Positions 33,470-41,642 of a DNA stretch of 64,000 nucleotides are shown piece by piece (the stretch's first letter is position 1; each line of letters opens with the position of its first letter). Position numbers and translations under genes: made by a program. The notes beneath the pieces are model-generated. The model saw nothing but the letters and a program-made list of their open reading frames with translations. It ran no database searches and was not told where the DNA came from. Source of the DNA: JBFAPK01 sp040676675. Its GTDB lineage: Bacteria > Actinomycetota > Actinomycetes > Mycobacteriales > Micromonosporaceae. Location of the stretch: the NCBI RefSeq assembly GCF_040676675.1, contig NZ_JBFAPK010000011.1, positions 1 to 64,000 of the forward strand, given 5' to 3'.

Positions 33470-34051
33470 TCAGCCGGCGTGCGCGGCGGTGCCGACCAGG
33501 CTGGGCCAGCTGTCGCGGAAGACCTGCTCGCCGTTCTCGGCGGAGATCCGGGTACCGGCGAAGAGCGTGTCGACCCGGGCCGCCTCGGTGGAGCTGGGGT
33601 ACGGGTTCGTGCAGCTCGTGCCCGCGCTGCCGCCGGACATCAGGATCGCGCAGTTGCCGTTGTAGTTGTCCGGCAGCCCGAGGATGTGGCCGATCTCGTG
33701 CGCCATGATCCGCAGCGGGCTGTACTGCTGGGCCTGCTGGGTGTCGATGTAGACCCGGCCGTTGCCGAGGCTGGTGCGTACCGCGTACGAGCCGCCGCCG
33801 GTGATCTGGTAGATCCGCAGGTTGTTCCCGCAGGCGGAGAGGTTGACATTGGAGGTGGCGTTGTTCCAGATCGAGGCCGCCTGGCTGGCGACGCCGGTGA
33901 AGCTGGGCGCCTGGCTGGCGTTGTAGCAGACCGTGGCGGCGATCCGTACGTCGGCGGAGGCGGCCGCGGGGCTGGTGAGCGTGGCGCCGAACGTGGCGGT
34001 CGCACCGGTCAGGAGCGCCACCAGGGTACGGCCGAGTCTGCGTGAGAACAT
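33470..34051 (-). CDS. snpA: snapalysin-type extracellular zinc metalloprotease (M7)
   Basis: 193 aa. Sec signal peptide to about Ala33. The zinc motif is HEIGHILGLPD: His118, Glu119, His122 and Asp128, the HExxHxxGxxD of snapalysins, which use Asp as the third ligand. The rest (VCYNASQAPSF, NPYPSSTEAARVDTLFAG) fits the M7 family, secreted casein-degrading proteases of Streptomyces and relatives. Unlike some homologues it has no long propeptide. A promoter match lies upstream. Confidence 0.92.
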   Translation of the reverse strand: MFSRRLGRTLVALLTGATATFGATLTSPAAASADVRIAATVCYNASQAPSFTGVASQAASIWNNATSNVNLSACGNNLRIYQITGGGSYAVRTSLGNGRVYIDTQQAQQYSPLRIMAHEIGHILGLPDNYNGNCAILMSGGSAGTSCTNPYPSSTEAARVDTLFAGTRISAENGEQVFRDSWPSLVGTAAHAG

Positions 34052-34082
34052 GGCTCACTCTCCAATACGTGGGGGTGGAGAG

Positions 34083-34112
34083 ATCCTAGGCATCTACATA
34101 TGTCAATTTCAA
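34083..34112 (-). promoter_or_regulatory. promoter candidate for the snapalysin gene
   Basis: Read on the minus strand: TTGAAA, an 18-nt spacer, then TAGGAT. It lies about 30 bp upstream of the ATG, within an AT-rich patch containing ACATATGT. It is a good SigA-type match in this GC-rich background. Confidence 0.6.
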
Positions 34113-34795
34113 TATCCCCTTTTGCCGATCCGTGTGGTAATCGACCGGCCACCGAGGACCGTCGTCGGGTTCCTCGTCCCGGCGGCCGGGCCGAGCCCGT
34201 CCTCGCCCGGCGCCCCGGCGCCGCAGCGGCGGGCCCGATCGCGCCGGGGCGCGCGGTGCCGGGGCGCGCGGTGCCGGGGCGCGCGGTGCCGGGGCGCGCA
34301 CGCCCGACCAGGCCGAGGACAGATCCGCCCACCGATCGAGGTGACGATCCACGACTGGTGACGGGCCGCGAAGGGCCCGGGCCGTGGAGGGCATGGGCGC
34401 CGGGTCAGCCGCTTGGCCGCCCTGCCGGTGGCCGCGCGCGGGAACGCTCAAGCCGCCAGGTCCCTGGTGCCGCGCTCCGCATGAGTCGTACGCCTGATGC
34501 GAGCGCTGGTCTTCCAGTTCGCCGCCGTACTGCCCGCAGAACCTGCGGATTCCGTGCGACCGGTGAGCCCGCCTGACGACTCGCGTCCACCCTACCCGGG
34601 ATGGGCGGGTTCCGCGGAGCGGGAATCTCCCATCCGGGGTACCGTTGCACAGGATCGAAATTTCGCATCGGTCTATGCACCCCGCGGATCAAGTCTCGCG
34701 GGCGTCGTCATCTCCTCCGGGCGGTGGGTTCGCCAGCCAGCAGCGGCCAGTGGCTTCCACAGCGCGTGGACGCGAATTCCCGAAGAGGAGGCGAC
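34113..34795. other. non-coding stretch before the cold-shock relic
   Basis: About 680 bp. Open frames here are Arg/Ala/Pro-rich without family resemblance. It contains a 15-bp tandem repeat (listed separately). The 3' part should hold the former promoter of the cold-shock gene. Confidence 0.5.
34246..34300. repeat. 15-bp tandem repeat
   Basis: Three exact copies of GGGGCGCGCGGTGCC (34246-34290) plus a 10-base partial fourth copy. No gene uses it convincingly. Confidence 0.85.
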
Positions 34796-34876
34796 GTGAC
34801 ACGGCAACCCGTGAAGTGGTTCGACGACGACAGGTGAGTCGGCTTCATGGCGTTCGACAAGGACGTATTCGTCGGC
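34796..34876 (+). pseudogene. broken cold-shock (CspA-like) gene
   Basis: A GTG with a strong GAGGAGG site (34785-34791) begins VTRQPVKWFDDDR, then a TGA stop at 34835, then in the same frame VGFMAFDKDVFV. This matches the CspA start (GTVKWFNxEKGFGFI...DVFV): the RNP1-like KWF and GFGFI and the RNP2-like DVFV. The TGA sits where Gly is conserved, a single GGA-to-TGA change. Similarity ends after DVFV, so the 3' half is lost or diverged. It lies 137 bp upstream of the DUF5994 gene. Confidence 0.75.
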
Positions 34877-35012
34877 CTACCGGCTCACGCCGGACACCTT
34901 GACACCCATCAGCGGCTCGGCTCTCCGCCGACAGGACGTCGGCAAGCCGTCGGTCCGCCCCTCGCATTCCCTCCGCGCGGCGTACCTCCGCCCGCACCTC
35001 AGGAAGGTCGAC

Positions 35013-35546
35013 ATGCTCACCGCTGCCGAACGCGCCACCGTCGTTCCCCGGGAACCGCCGTCTGTCCCCCGACTCCTACTCGCCCCGGTCCGGTCCGCGA
35101 GCGCGGTTCTGGACGGCGGGTGGTGGCCGCGGTCCTGGGATCCGACGGCCGAGTTGCCCGGGCTCGTCCTGACCCTGTCGGGCCGCTACGGCCGGATCCG
35201 CAACCTGGTACTCAACAGCGGCGCCTGGAGCAGCCGCTTCCGCCGGCTCGTCGTCGGTACCGGCGTGGTCCGGGTGGGATGGTTCCACTCGATCGACATT
35301 GCCCTGCTGGTCGCCACCACGGAACGCGGCGACCAGATCGACCTACTGGTCGTACCGCCGACCACCGCGGCGACGACGGCCGAGAACGCGATGCGCGCCG
35401 CCGCGGACCCGGCCGACAAGCACCACGCGTCGCACGTTCTCGCCGCGGCCATCGCCGCGACGGAGGGCGGCGAGGACCCGGCGGCTCCCGGCACGGGAAC
35501 CGTCCCCACCGGCGCGGCCCGCCGGCCCTCCGACGCAGGGCGTTGA
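35013..35546 (+). CDS. DUF5994 family protein
   Basis: 177 aa from the ATG at 35013 (AGGAAGG upstream); the longer open frame is unlikely. PRLLLAPVRSASAVLDGGWWPRSWDPTAELPGLV and the VRVGWFHSIDIALL block match DUF5994, an actinobacterial family of unknown function with a conserved GxWWPRS motif. The C-terminal 40 residues are Ala/Gly/Pro-rich. It stops 5 bp before the sigma-factor start, so the two are co-expressed. A link to stress-sigma control is suggested by this spacing. Confidence 0.85.
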   Translation: MLTAAERATVVPREPPSVPRLLLAPVRSASAVLDGGWWPRSWDPTAELPGLVLTLSGRYGRIRNLVLNSGAWSSRFRRLVVGTGVVRVGWFHSIDIALLVATTERGDQIDLLVVPPTTAATTAENAMRAAADPADKHHASHVLAAAIAATEGGEDPAAPGTGTVPTGAARRPSDAGR

Positions 35547-35551
35547 TCATC

Positions 35552-36451
35552 ATGAGCATTCCCACCGAGCCCGCCGCGAACATCGGTCGACCCAGCCCGC
35601 TCGCCACGCCGGGCGCGCGCCTCGCCGGCCGCCCCCGACACCCCTCCCCGACGCTCCTCGTCGTCGGGTCGGCCGGTCGCGCCCAGCCCGCCGGCGTTCT
35701 CCTGGTCACCGAACAACTGCTACGCCAACACGCCGGCCTGCCCGCCGAGCATCTCGGCCGTTCCAGGCTCCGCACCCAGGCCATCGAGCAGAATCTTCCG
35801 ATGGCAAACCGGCTGGCACGCCGCTACGCCGGCCGCGGCGAACCGCTCGACGACCTCACCCAGGTCGCCGCTCTCGCCCTGGTCAGGGCCGTCGACGCCT
35901 ACGACCCCACGAGGCGGAACAACTTCGCCGCCTACGCCGTTCCGAGCATCCTCGGCGCGCTCAAGCGACACTTCCGCGACACCACGTGGGGAATACAGGT
36001 GCCACGCTCGACCCAGGAACTGGCCCGCGAGCTCGTCACCGCCGCCGAAGAACTCACCCAGCGACGGCGCCGTACCCCGACCTCCGCCGAACTCGCCGCG
36101 CACCTGCACGTCGCCGTCGACAAGGTACGGGCCGCCATCAGCGCCCGGCACGCCTACCGCCCGACGTCACTGAACGCGCCGCATCCCGCCGGGGCCGGCG
36201 TCGACCTCATCGGGATCATCGGCGGCAGTGACCCGCAGTACGCCCGGGTGGACGACCAGTTGACCCTCCGGCAACTCCTGGCCGCGCTCCCGCTCCGGGA
36301 GCGACGGATCCTCAGCATGCGCTTCGACGAGCACATGACCCAGACCCAGATCGCCGCCGAGATCGGCGTCTCCCAGATGCAGGTCTCACGCCTGCTCAAA
36401 CGAACCCTCGCCGAGCTGCGGCGCGCGATAGTCGCGCCGACCCGCGACTGA
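35552..36451 (+). CDS. SigB/SigF-type stress sigma factor
   Basis: 299 aa. About 80 residues of variable N-terminus precede region 2 (IEQNLPMANRLARRYAGRGEPLDDLTQVAALAL, AAYAVPSILGALKRHFRD). Region 3 follows (RTPTSAELAAHLHV), then region 4 with its helix-turn-helix (MTQTQIAAEIGVSQMQVSRLLKRTL). This is the SigB/F/G family used for stress and development and usually controlled by anti-sigma and STAS antagonist proteins. No partner-switch gene is adjacent; a STAS gene lies 8 kb away. It follows the DUF5994 gene by 5 bp. Confidence 0.92.
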   Translation: MSIPTEPAANIGRPSPLATPGARLAGRPRHPSPTLLVVGSAGRAQPAGVLLVTEQLLRQHAGLPAEHLGRSRLRTQAIEQNLPMANRLARRYAGRGEPLDDLTQVAALALVRAVDAYDPTRRNNFAAYAVPSILGALKRHFRDTTWGIQVPRSTQELARELVTAAEELTQRRRRTPTSAELAAHLHVAVDKVRAAISARHAYRPTSLNAPHPAGAGVDLIGIIGGSDPQYARVDDQLTLRQLLAALPLRERRILSMRFDEHMTQTQIAAEIGVSQMQVSRLLKRTLAELRRAIVAPTRD

Positions 36452-36496
36452 CCTCGCCGGCCGGCCCGGTCGCGCGGTGCCCGGTCTCCGTCTCCG

Positions 36497-37890
36497 GGGC
36501 TGTCTCGCTAACGGTGTTTCCGGCGGTCTTGGTTAGTAGGTTTCAGCGGCTGGGAAGCGGTCGCTGAAGGTGATGGCGAAGGCGTTCAACGCGGGTTTCC
36601 AGCGCATCGTCCATCGGGTTCTGCCTGCTCCGGTGGGGTCCAGGGACCGGGTCACCAGGTACAGACACTTCAACGCGGCCTGCTCGTTGGGGAAGTGGCC
36701 GCGGGCCTTCACGGCCCGCCGGTAGCGGGCGTTGAGCGATTCGATCGCGTTGGTGGAGCAGATGACGGTGCGGATCTCCAGGTCGTAGTCGAGGAACGGG
36801 ATGAACTCGGCCCAGGCGTTGTCCCACAAGCGGATCACCGCCGGATACCGCCCGCCCCACTTCTCGGCCAGGTCGTCGAACGCGGCCCTGGCCGCAGCTG
36901 CGTTGACGGCGGTGTAGATCGGCTTGATGTCGCGCTTGATCTCGTCCCAGTACCTGCGCGACGTGAGGCGGAAGGTGTTGCGGATTAGGTGGATCACGCA
37001 GGTCTGCACCACTGTCTGCGGCCACACGTTCGTGACCACCTCCGGCAGGCCCTTCAGCCCGTCGCAGACAAGGAAGAACACGTCCTTCACGCCCCGGTTA
37101 CGCAGGTCGGTCAGCACGCTCATCCAGAACTTCGCGCCCTCACCGCCCGTGCCGGCCCACAGCCCGAGGATGTCCTTCTCCCCGTCAAGGGTGACCCCGA
37201 TCGCGGCGTAGAACGGCTGGTTCGCGACCTGCCCGTCCCGGACCTTCACGATGATGGCGTCGATGAACACGGCAGCGTAGATCTCGTCCAGGGGCCGGTG
37301 CGACCAATCGGTCATCTCCTCAATCACCTTGTCGGTGATCCGCGAGATCGTCTCCTTCGACACCGAAGCGCCGTAGATCTCGGCGAAGTGCGCTGAGATC
37401 TCGCCCGTGGTCAGCCCTTTGGCATACAGCGACAACACGACCTCGTCGACCCCGGACAGGCGGCGCTGCCGCTTACGGACAATCTGGGGCTCGAAGGTGC
37501 CGGCCCGGTCCCGCGGCACGTCGATCTGCACCGGCCCCGACGCGTCGGTCAGCACGGTCTTCGGCCTGGTGCCGTTACGGACGTTGCCCGACCCGACGCC
37601 GGCCAGGTCGTGTTTCTTGTAACCGAGGTGTTCAGTCAACTCCTCGTTCAACGCGGTCTCCAGGACCGTCTTGGTCAACTGCTTGAGCAGCCCGTCCGGG
37701 CCCGTCAACGACAGGCCCTGTTCCTTAGCCGCCCGGACCAGCTCGGCGGCGGCCTTCGCCTCCGCCGACAGCTCGGGCCGCTTCTTGCGTCCGGTCTGGT
37801 CGTTCAGTGTCGCGGTCATCACGGCACCCTCCTCACCAGGCACAACGCCCGGCAGGTCAGGCCGGAAACACCGTTAGATCCACACTCCCC
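36497..37890. mobile_element. intact IS256-family insertion sequence with 8-bp target duplication
   Basis: 1394 bp. Terminal inverted repeats share CTAACGGTGTTTCCGGC (36508-36524 against 37861-37877, 17 bp perfect) plus weaker matching out to the GGG/CCC ends. The 8-bp CGTCTCCG flanks both sides (36489-36496 and 37891-37898), a target duplication of the size IS256 elements make. It carries one transposase gene. It landed in the tiny gap between the convergent sigma-factor and response-regulator genes and breaks neither. Confidence 0.9.
36533..37819 (-). CDS. IS256-family transposase
   Basis: 428 aa from the ATG at 37819 (GAGGAGG 8 nt upstream). It is full length, with the mutator-type DDE catalytic set visible: Asp in VFIDAIIVK, Asp in VCDGLKGLP and Glu in STNAIESLNARYRR. 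C/H residues of the IS256 group (VQTCVIHLIRNT) are present. The frame is intact, and with the repeats and target duplication it is probably active or only recently silent. Confidence 0.95.
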   Translation of the reverse strand: MTATLNDQTGRKKRPELSAEAKAAAELVRAAKEQGLSLTGPDGLLKQLTKTVLETALNEELTEHLGYKKHDLAGVGSGNVRNGTRPKTVLTDASGPVQIDVPRDRAGTFEPQIVRKRQRRLSGVDEVVLSLYAKGLTTGEISAHFAEIYGASVSKETISRITDKVIEEMTDWSHRPLDEIYAAVFIDAIIVKVRDGQVANQPFYAAIGVTLDGEKDILGLWAGTGGEGAKFWMSVLTDLRNRGVKDVFFLVCDGLKGLPEVVTNVWPQTVVQTCVIHLIRNTFRLTSRRYWDEIKRDIKPIYTAVNAAAARAAFDDLAEKWGGRYPAVIRLWDNAWAEFIPFLDYDLEIRTVICSTNAIESLNARYRRAVKARGHFPNEQAALKCLYLVTRSLDPTGAGRTRWTMRWKPALNAFAITFSDRFPAAETY

Positions 37891-37903
37891 CGTCTCCGCA
37901 CGT

Positions 37904-38539
37904 TCAGGCGTTGAGGTACGCCAGGACGGCGAGGACCCGACGGTTGTCGTCCTCTGAGGGGGGCATGTCAAGTTTGGTGAGGATGTTGTTGATGTGCTTG
38001 CTCACCGCCTTCTCCGTGATGCGGAGCTTGGTCGCGATCGCGGCGTTCGAGCGGCCCTCAGCCATTTCGCCGAGCACTTCGCGTTCCCGGTTGGTGAGCA
38101 CCGCGAGGGGCTCCCGGCGGGCGAGCAGTTGCGAGACCACCTCGGGGTCCATGGCGGTGCCGCCGCCGGCGACCCGACGGACGGCGTCGACGAACTCGCC
38201 GACGTTGGACACCCGGTCCTTGAGGAGGTAGCCGACGCCTCCACCCGGGGTGCTCAGAAGTTCCCGGGCATAGAGGGGCTCGACGTGCTGGGAGAGCATG
38301 AGGACCGGCAGGCCGGGGATCCGGGCGCGGGCGGCGATCGCGGCCTGCAACCCCTCGTCGGTGAACGTCGGGGGCAGACGGACGTCGATGACCGCGACCT
38401 GGGGCTCGTGTGTGATCAGGGCTGGTAGCAGCGCCGGACCGTTGTCGACCGCCGCGACGACGTCGAAGTCGAAGGCCTTCAGGAGCCGGGTCAGTCCGTC
38501 ACGGAGGAGGGCATGGTCCTCGGCGATGACAACGCGCAC
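37904..38539 (-). CDS. NarL/LuxR-type response regulator
   Basis: 211 aa from a GTG at 38539 that lies inside the kinase gene (49-bp overlap). The receiver has EDH at 7-9, the phospho-acceptor Asp52 (VAVIDVRLP) and a conserved Lys (LLKDRV). The C-terminal LuxR helix-turn-helix is LTNREREVLGEMAEGRSNAAIATKLRITEKAVSKHINNIL. It is coupled to the kinase upstream and divergent from the desaturase gene. It could act there as DesR does on des in Bacillus, by inference from arrangement only. Confidence 0.9.
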   Translation of the reverse strand: MRVVIAEDHALLRDGLTRLLKAFDFDVVAAVDNGPALLPALITHEPQVAVIDVRLPPTFTDEGLQAAIAARARIPGLPVLMLSQHVEPLYARELLSTPGGGVGYLLKDRVSNVGEFVDAVRRVAGGGTAMDPEVVSQLLARREPLAVLTNREREVLGEMAEGRSNAAIATKLRITEKAVSKHINNILTKLDMPPSEDDNRRVLAVLAYLNA

Positions 38540-39792
38540 GGCAACTCCATGGTGATGACGGTCGGCCCTCCGGGCGGGCTCGACAGCGCCATCGTGCCAT
38601 CGAACGCGGCGAGGCGTCGCACGATACCGCGCAGGCCGGTGCCGGCGGTGGGGTCGGCGCCTCCCGCGCCGTCGTCCGTGACCACCATCGACAGCACACC
38701 GTCCGCGTGTCGCAACGACACCGACGCGGTGTGGGCGCCGCTGTGCCGGATCAGGTTGGTCAGCGTCTCGGCGACGGCGAAGTACGCCGCGGACTCGACC
38801 GGCGTGTCGGGCCGTCCCGGCAGGTCGATCTCGACCGCGATCGGCACCGGCAGGCTGAGCGCCAGCGCGCGAACCGCACCGCCGAGCCCGCGTTCGGCGA
38901 GCGCCGGCGGGTGGATGCCGCGGACCAGATGCCGCAGCTCGACGAGCGCCGTACCGCTGGCCTCACGCGCCTCGGCGAGCAGTTCGTGGGCCGCCGCGGG
39001 GTCGCGGTCGATCAGTTCGTCGGCCAGGCCGATCGTCATACCCAGCGAGACGAGGCGTGCTTGGACTCCATCGTGCAGGTCGCGTTCGATGCGGCGCAGC
39101 TCCGCCGCCTGGGCGCCCACCGTGTCGGCCCGCGTCACCGTCAGCTGCGTGACGCGCAGCCGGAGTTCCGCGGCCCTGGTCGGCGCGAGGAAGAGCCGGG
39201 CGAAGTGCGCGTCGAGGCGGCGCAGCCACGGAGCCGCCCACAGGCCGGCCGCGAGGATGACGGCGCCCTGCGGCAGGCAGAGCAGGCCGTCGCTGAACGT
39301 GTCGACCGACCAGACGGCGCCGTAGCCGTACCAGCCGGTGCCGAGCCAGATCCACAGCGGTGTCAGCGTCAGTCCCGCGAGCCCGTACAGCGGCACCACC
39401 ACGCAGATCGTCCCGAGCCCGCAACCGACGATCGCGCCGGGCAGGAGCCAGGCGATGTCGCGCCAGGTGGCCGGATCCGTCACGGTCCACCGGAAGCGCT
39501 GCCAGCCACCGGCCCCGGCCCGCTCCGGAGGGGGGTGGTACGGACGTGTCACCAGGACGCCGATCCGTGAGGCACGTCGGCGTTCGAGATCGGCGCGCAT
39601 CCGGACCAGGGTCATCGTCCAAGGCACCAGCGCCAGACCGAGAAACGGCACGGGAGCAAGGGCCAGCGCGACGACGGAGATGGCGAGCAGCGGCACGTTG
39701 GTGACCGCCAGACCGACCGCGACCATGCCGTCCAGCACCGAGCGCACGCCACGCCGGGCGGGTCGGCCCAGCCGTTGCGCGGTCCCGGTCAT
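38491..39792 (-). CDS. membrane sensor histidine kinase (HisKA_3, putative-sensor domain)
   Basis: 433 aa from the ATG at 39792. The N-terminal 200 residues form a multi-helix membrane sensor (putative-sensor domain type) with helices near 28-60 and 110-185. The dimerisation/phosphorylation helix has ERDLHDGVQARLVSLG, with His as the phospho-site. The ATPase carries LTNLIRHSGAH and DDGAGG ... GTGLRGI. NarL-partner kinases of this form sense membrane state or drugs. Coupled to the response regulator and divergent from a fatty-acid desaturase, it may be a DesK-like membrane-fluidity sensor. Confidence 0.9.
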   Translation of the reverse strand: MTGTAQRLGRPARRGVRSVLDGMVAVGLAVTNVPLLAISVVALALAPVPFLGLALVPWTMTLVRMRADLERRRASRIGVLVTRPYHPPPERAGAGGWQRFRWTVTDPATWRDIAWLLPGAIVGCGLGTICVVVPLYGLAGLTLTPLWIWLGTGWYGYGAVWSVDTFSDGLLCLPQGAVILAAGLWAAPWLRRLDAHFARLFLAPTRAAELRLRVTQLTVTRADTVGAQAAELRRIERDLHDGVQARLVSLGMTIGLADELIDRDPAAAHELLAEAREASGTALVELRHLVRGIHPPALAERGLGGAVRALALSLPVPIAVEIDLPGRPDTPVESAAYFAVAETLTNLIRHSGAHTASVSLRHADGVLSMVVTDDGAGGADPTAGTGLRGIVRRLAAFDGTMALSSPPGGPTVITMELPCALSSPRTMPSSVTD

Positions 39793-39835
39793 GTCCACGG
39801 GTCATATTGTGCCCCGGGACGCACGGCCCGATGGT

Positions 39836-39847
39836 GGTGCTAGCACC
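39836..39847. promoter_or_regulatory. palindrome in the kinase/desaturase divergent region
   Basis: GGTGCTAGCACC, a perfect 12-bp palindrome, lies 59 bp before the desaturase start and 43 bp before the kinase start. It is a candidate site for the response regulator. Confidence 0.5.
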
Positions 39848-39906
39848 CCCGTACCGGAGGAGGTAGCGCTCCTGACGACGCGGGCGCCGAGCGGTCTGAT
39901 AGAAGC

Positions 39907-40965
39907 ATGACGACCACCATGATGCCGTCCCGGACGACGACCGCCGTGCTGCCACCTCGGACAACGGGTGGCAGTGACTTCGCCGTGCTGTCGCGCCGGA
40001 TCAACGGCGCGGGGCTGATGCAGCGCCGGCCCGGCTACTATGTCGGACGGCTGAGCGTCGTCGCGCTCATGTTCCTCGGCGGTTGGGCCGCGTTCTTCGT
40101 CATCGGCTCGTCCTGGTGGCAACTGCTGACGGCCGCGTTCCTCGCTGTCACGTTCACCCAGGTGGCGCTGGTGGCGCACGACCTGGCGCACCGTCAGGTG
40201 TTCCGCACCAAGCGCCCCGGAGAAGTCGCCGGACGGCTGGCCGGGAACCTCGGCATCGGCATGAGTTACGGCTGGTGGATGGACAAGCACACGCGCCACC
40301 ACAACAACCCCAACCATGACGACCTCGACCCGGACGTCGCGCCCGAGGTGCTCATCTGGGCGACGGAGTCGGCCCTGGGCCGACGCGGGCTGAAGGGCTT
40401 CGTCACCCGGCACCAGGCCGCGCTGTTCTTCCCGCTCCTCACCCTGCTCGCCGCCGACCTGAAGGTCTCCAGCATCAAGGCACTGCGCAGCGGGACGATG
40501 AAGCGCCGCGGCCTGGAATGCGCGCTACTGATCCTGCACGCGGCCGGCTATCTCTCCGCGCTGCTGATCGTCCTCTCGCCGGTGCAGGCCATCGCCTTCC
40601 TGCTGGTGCACCAGGCGCTGTTCGGCGTCTATCTCGGCATGACGTTCGCACCCAACCACAAGGGCATGCCGCACCCGACCGGGGACGAGGACTTCCTCCG
40701 CAAGCAGGTGCTGACCTCCCGCAACGTCCGTGGCGGTTGGCTGACCGACGCGGCGCTGGGCGGCCTGAACTACCAGATCGAGCACCACCTGTTCCCCGCC
40801 ATGCCGACCCCCAACCTGCGCAAGGCCCAGCCGATCGTGCAGGCGTACTGCGCCGAGATCGGCGTCGCCTACGAAGAGACCAGCCTCGTCACCTCCTACC
40901 GGCAGGCCCTGCGGTACCTGCACGAGGTCGGCGCACCGGCCCGCGCCGAACACGCGGCACGCTGA
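39907..40965 (+). CDS. membrane fatty-acid desaturase (acyl-lipid type)
   Basis: 352 aa. The three histidine boxes of membrane desaturases are present: HDLAHRQ, HTRHHNNPN, and the front-end-like QIEHHLF. Four or so membrane helices surround them. Such enzymes use a di-iron centre and ferredoxin to insert double bonds into membrane acyl chains. No fused cytochrome b5 is present. Divergent from a NarL-type two-component system, suggesting control by membrane order, temperature or lipid stress. Confidence 0.92.
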   Translation: MTTTMMPSRTTTAVLPPRTTGGSDFAVLSRRINGAGLMQRRPGYYVGRLSVVALMFLGGWAAFFVIGSSWWQLLTAAFLAVTFTQVALVAHDLAHRQVFRTKRPGEVAGRLAGNLGIGMSYGWWMDKHTRHHNNPNHDDLDPDVAPEVLIWATESALGRRGLKGFVTRHQAALFFPLLTLLAADLKVSSIKALRSGTMKRRGLECALLILHAAGYLSALLIVLSPVQAIAFLLVHQALFGVYLGMTFAPNHKGMPHPTGDEDFLRKQVLTSRNVRGGWLTDAALGGLNYQIEHHLFPAMPTPNLRKAQPIVQAYCAEIGVAYEETSLVTSYRQALRYLHEVGAPARAEHAAR

Positions 40966-41075
40966 CGCCGGGGCGGGCTACGCTCGGGGGCCCGCCCGCC
41001 TACGTCGCCGGGCGTACGCCGGCTGTCCACGCTGGCACCACGACACCCGGCCGGCGGCCCGGGAGCATCGCGGGC

Positions 41076-41642
41076 ATGAAGGTAGCCCCGTTCTGGCGCA
41101 AGGCACTGCTCACCACACACATCGTCACCGCGGTCGGCTGGCTCGGCGCCGACGTGGTCCTGCTCGCGCTCGGCATCGCCGGGCTGGCCGGCGCGGACCC
41201 CGGCGTCGTCTACCCCGCCGCCGGGCTGATCGTGACCGCGCTCTTCGCCCCGCTCGCCGTACTGGTCTGGGTCGTCGGGGTGCTCGACGCCCTGGTCTCG
41301 CCCTGGCGGCTGTTCCGGTACCGGTGGGTGATGGTCAAGCTGATCGTCACCACCGTGATGCTGGGGCTGGTGCTCTTCCTGCTCCTGCCGAACCTGCGGG
41401 CACTCGGTGAACTCGGCGCCGCCACGACCGGCCGGGACCGGCTGGACCTGGTGATCCCGCCGGCCGTCTCGACCTCCCTGCTGGTGGCGATGACCGTTCT
41501 CTCCACGTACAAGCCGTGGGGGCGGATCAGCCGGCCGGCGGGGAATCGAGCGTCTCGCGCAGCCGGGTCGCCAACGCCAGGTGCGCGGTCCGGGCCTGCC
41601 GGAACGCGTACGGAAACAGCGGTGCGGGCGCCGACAGGGTGA
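41076..41642 (+). CDS. DUF2269-like integral membrane protein
   Basis: 188 aa from the ATG at 41076 (GGGAG upstream). Four hydrophobic helices (LLTTHIVTAVGWLGADVVLLALGIAGL, VYPAAGLIVTALFAPLAVLVWVVGVLDAL, a third near 95, and ISTSLLVAMTVLSTYKPWG-like) match the DUF2269 type. The final 45 residues (after KPWG) are low-complexity and overlap the convergent SRPBCC gene by 116 bp. The true functional end may lie near 41520. Function unknown. Confidence 0.7.
   Translation: MKVAPFWRKALLTTHIVTAVGWLGADVVLLALGIAGLAGADPGVVYPAAGLIVTALFAPLAVLVWVVGVLDALVSPWRLFRYRWVMVKLIVTTVMLGLVLFLLLPNLRALGELGAATTGRDRLDLVIPPAVSTSLLVAMTVLSTYKPWGRISRPAGNRASRAAGSPTPGARSGPAGTRTETAVRAPTG

Noticed and set aside
34009..34576. 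Overlapping frames of 107-158 codons on both strands
   Set aside because: Arg/Ala/Pro-rich with tandem repeats, no start signals, no family resemblance.
38707..39570. Plus-strand frame antisense to the histidine kinase
   Set aside because: Shadow of the kinase gene; the minus frame carries all kinase motifs.
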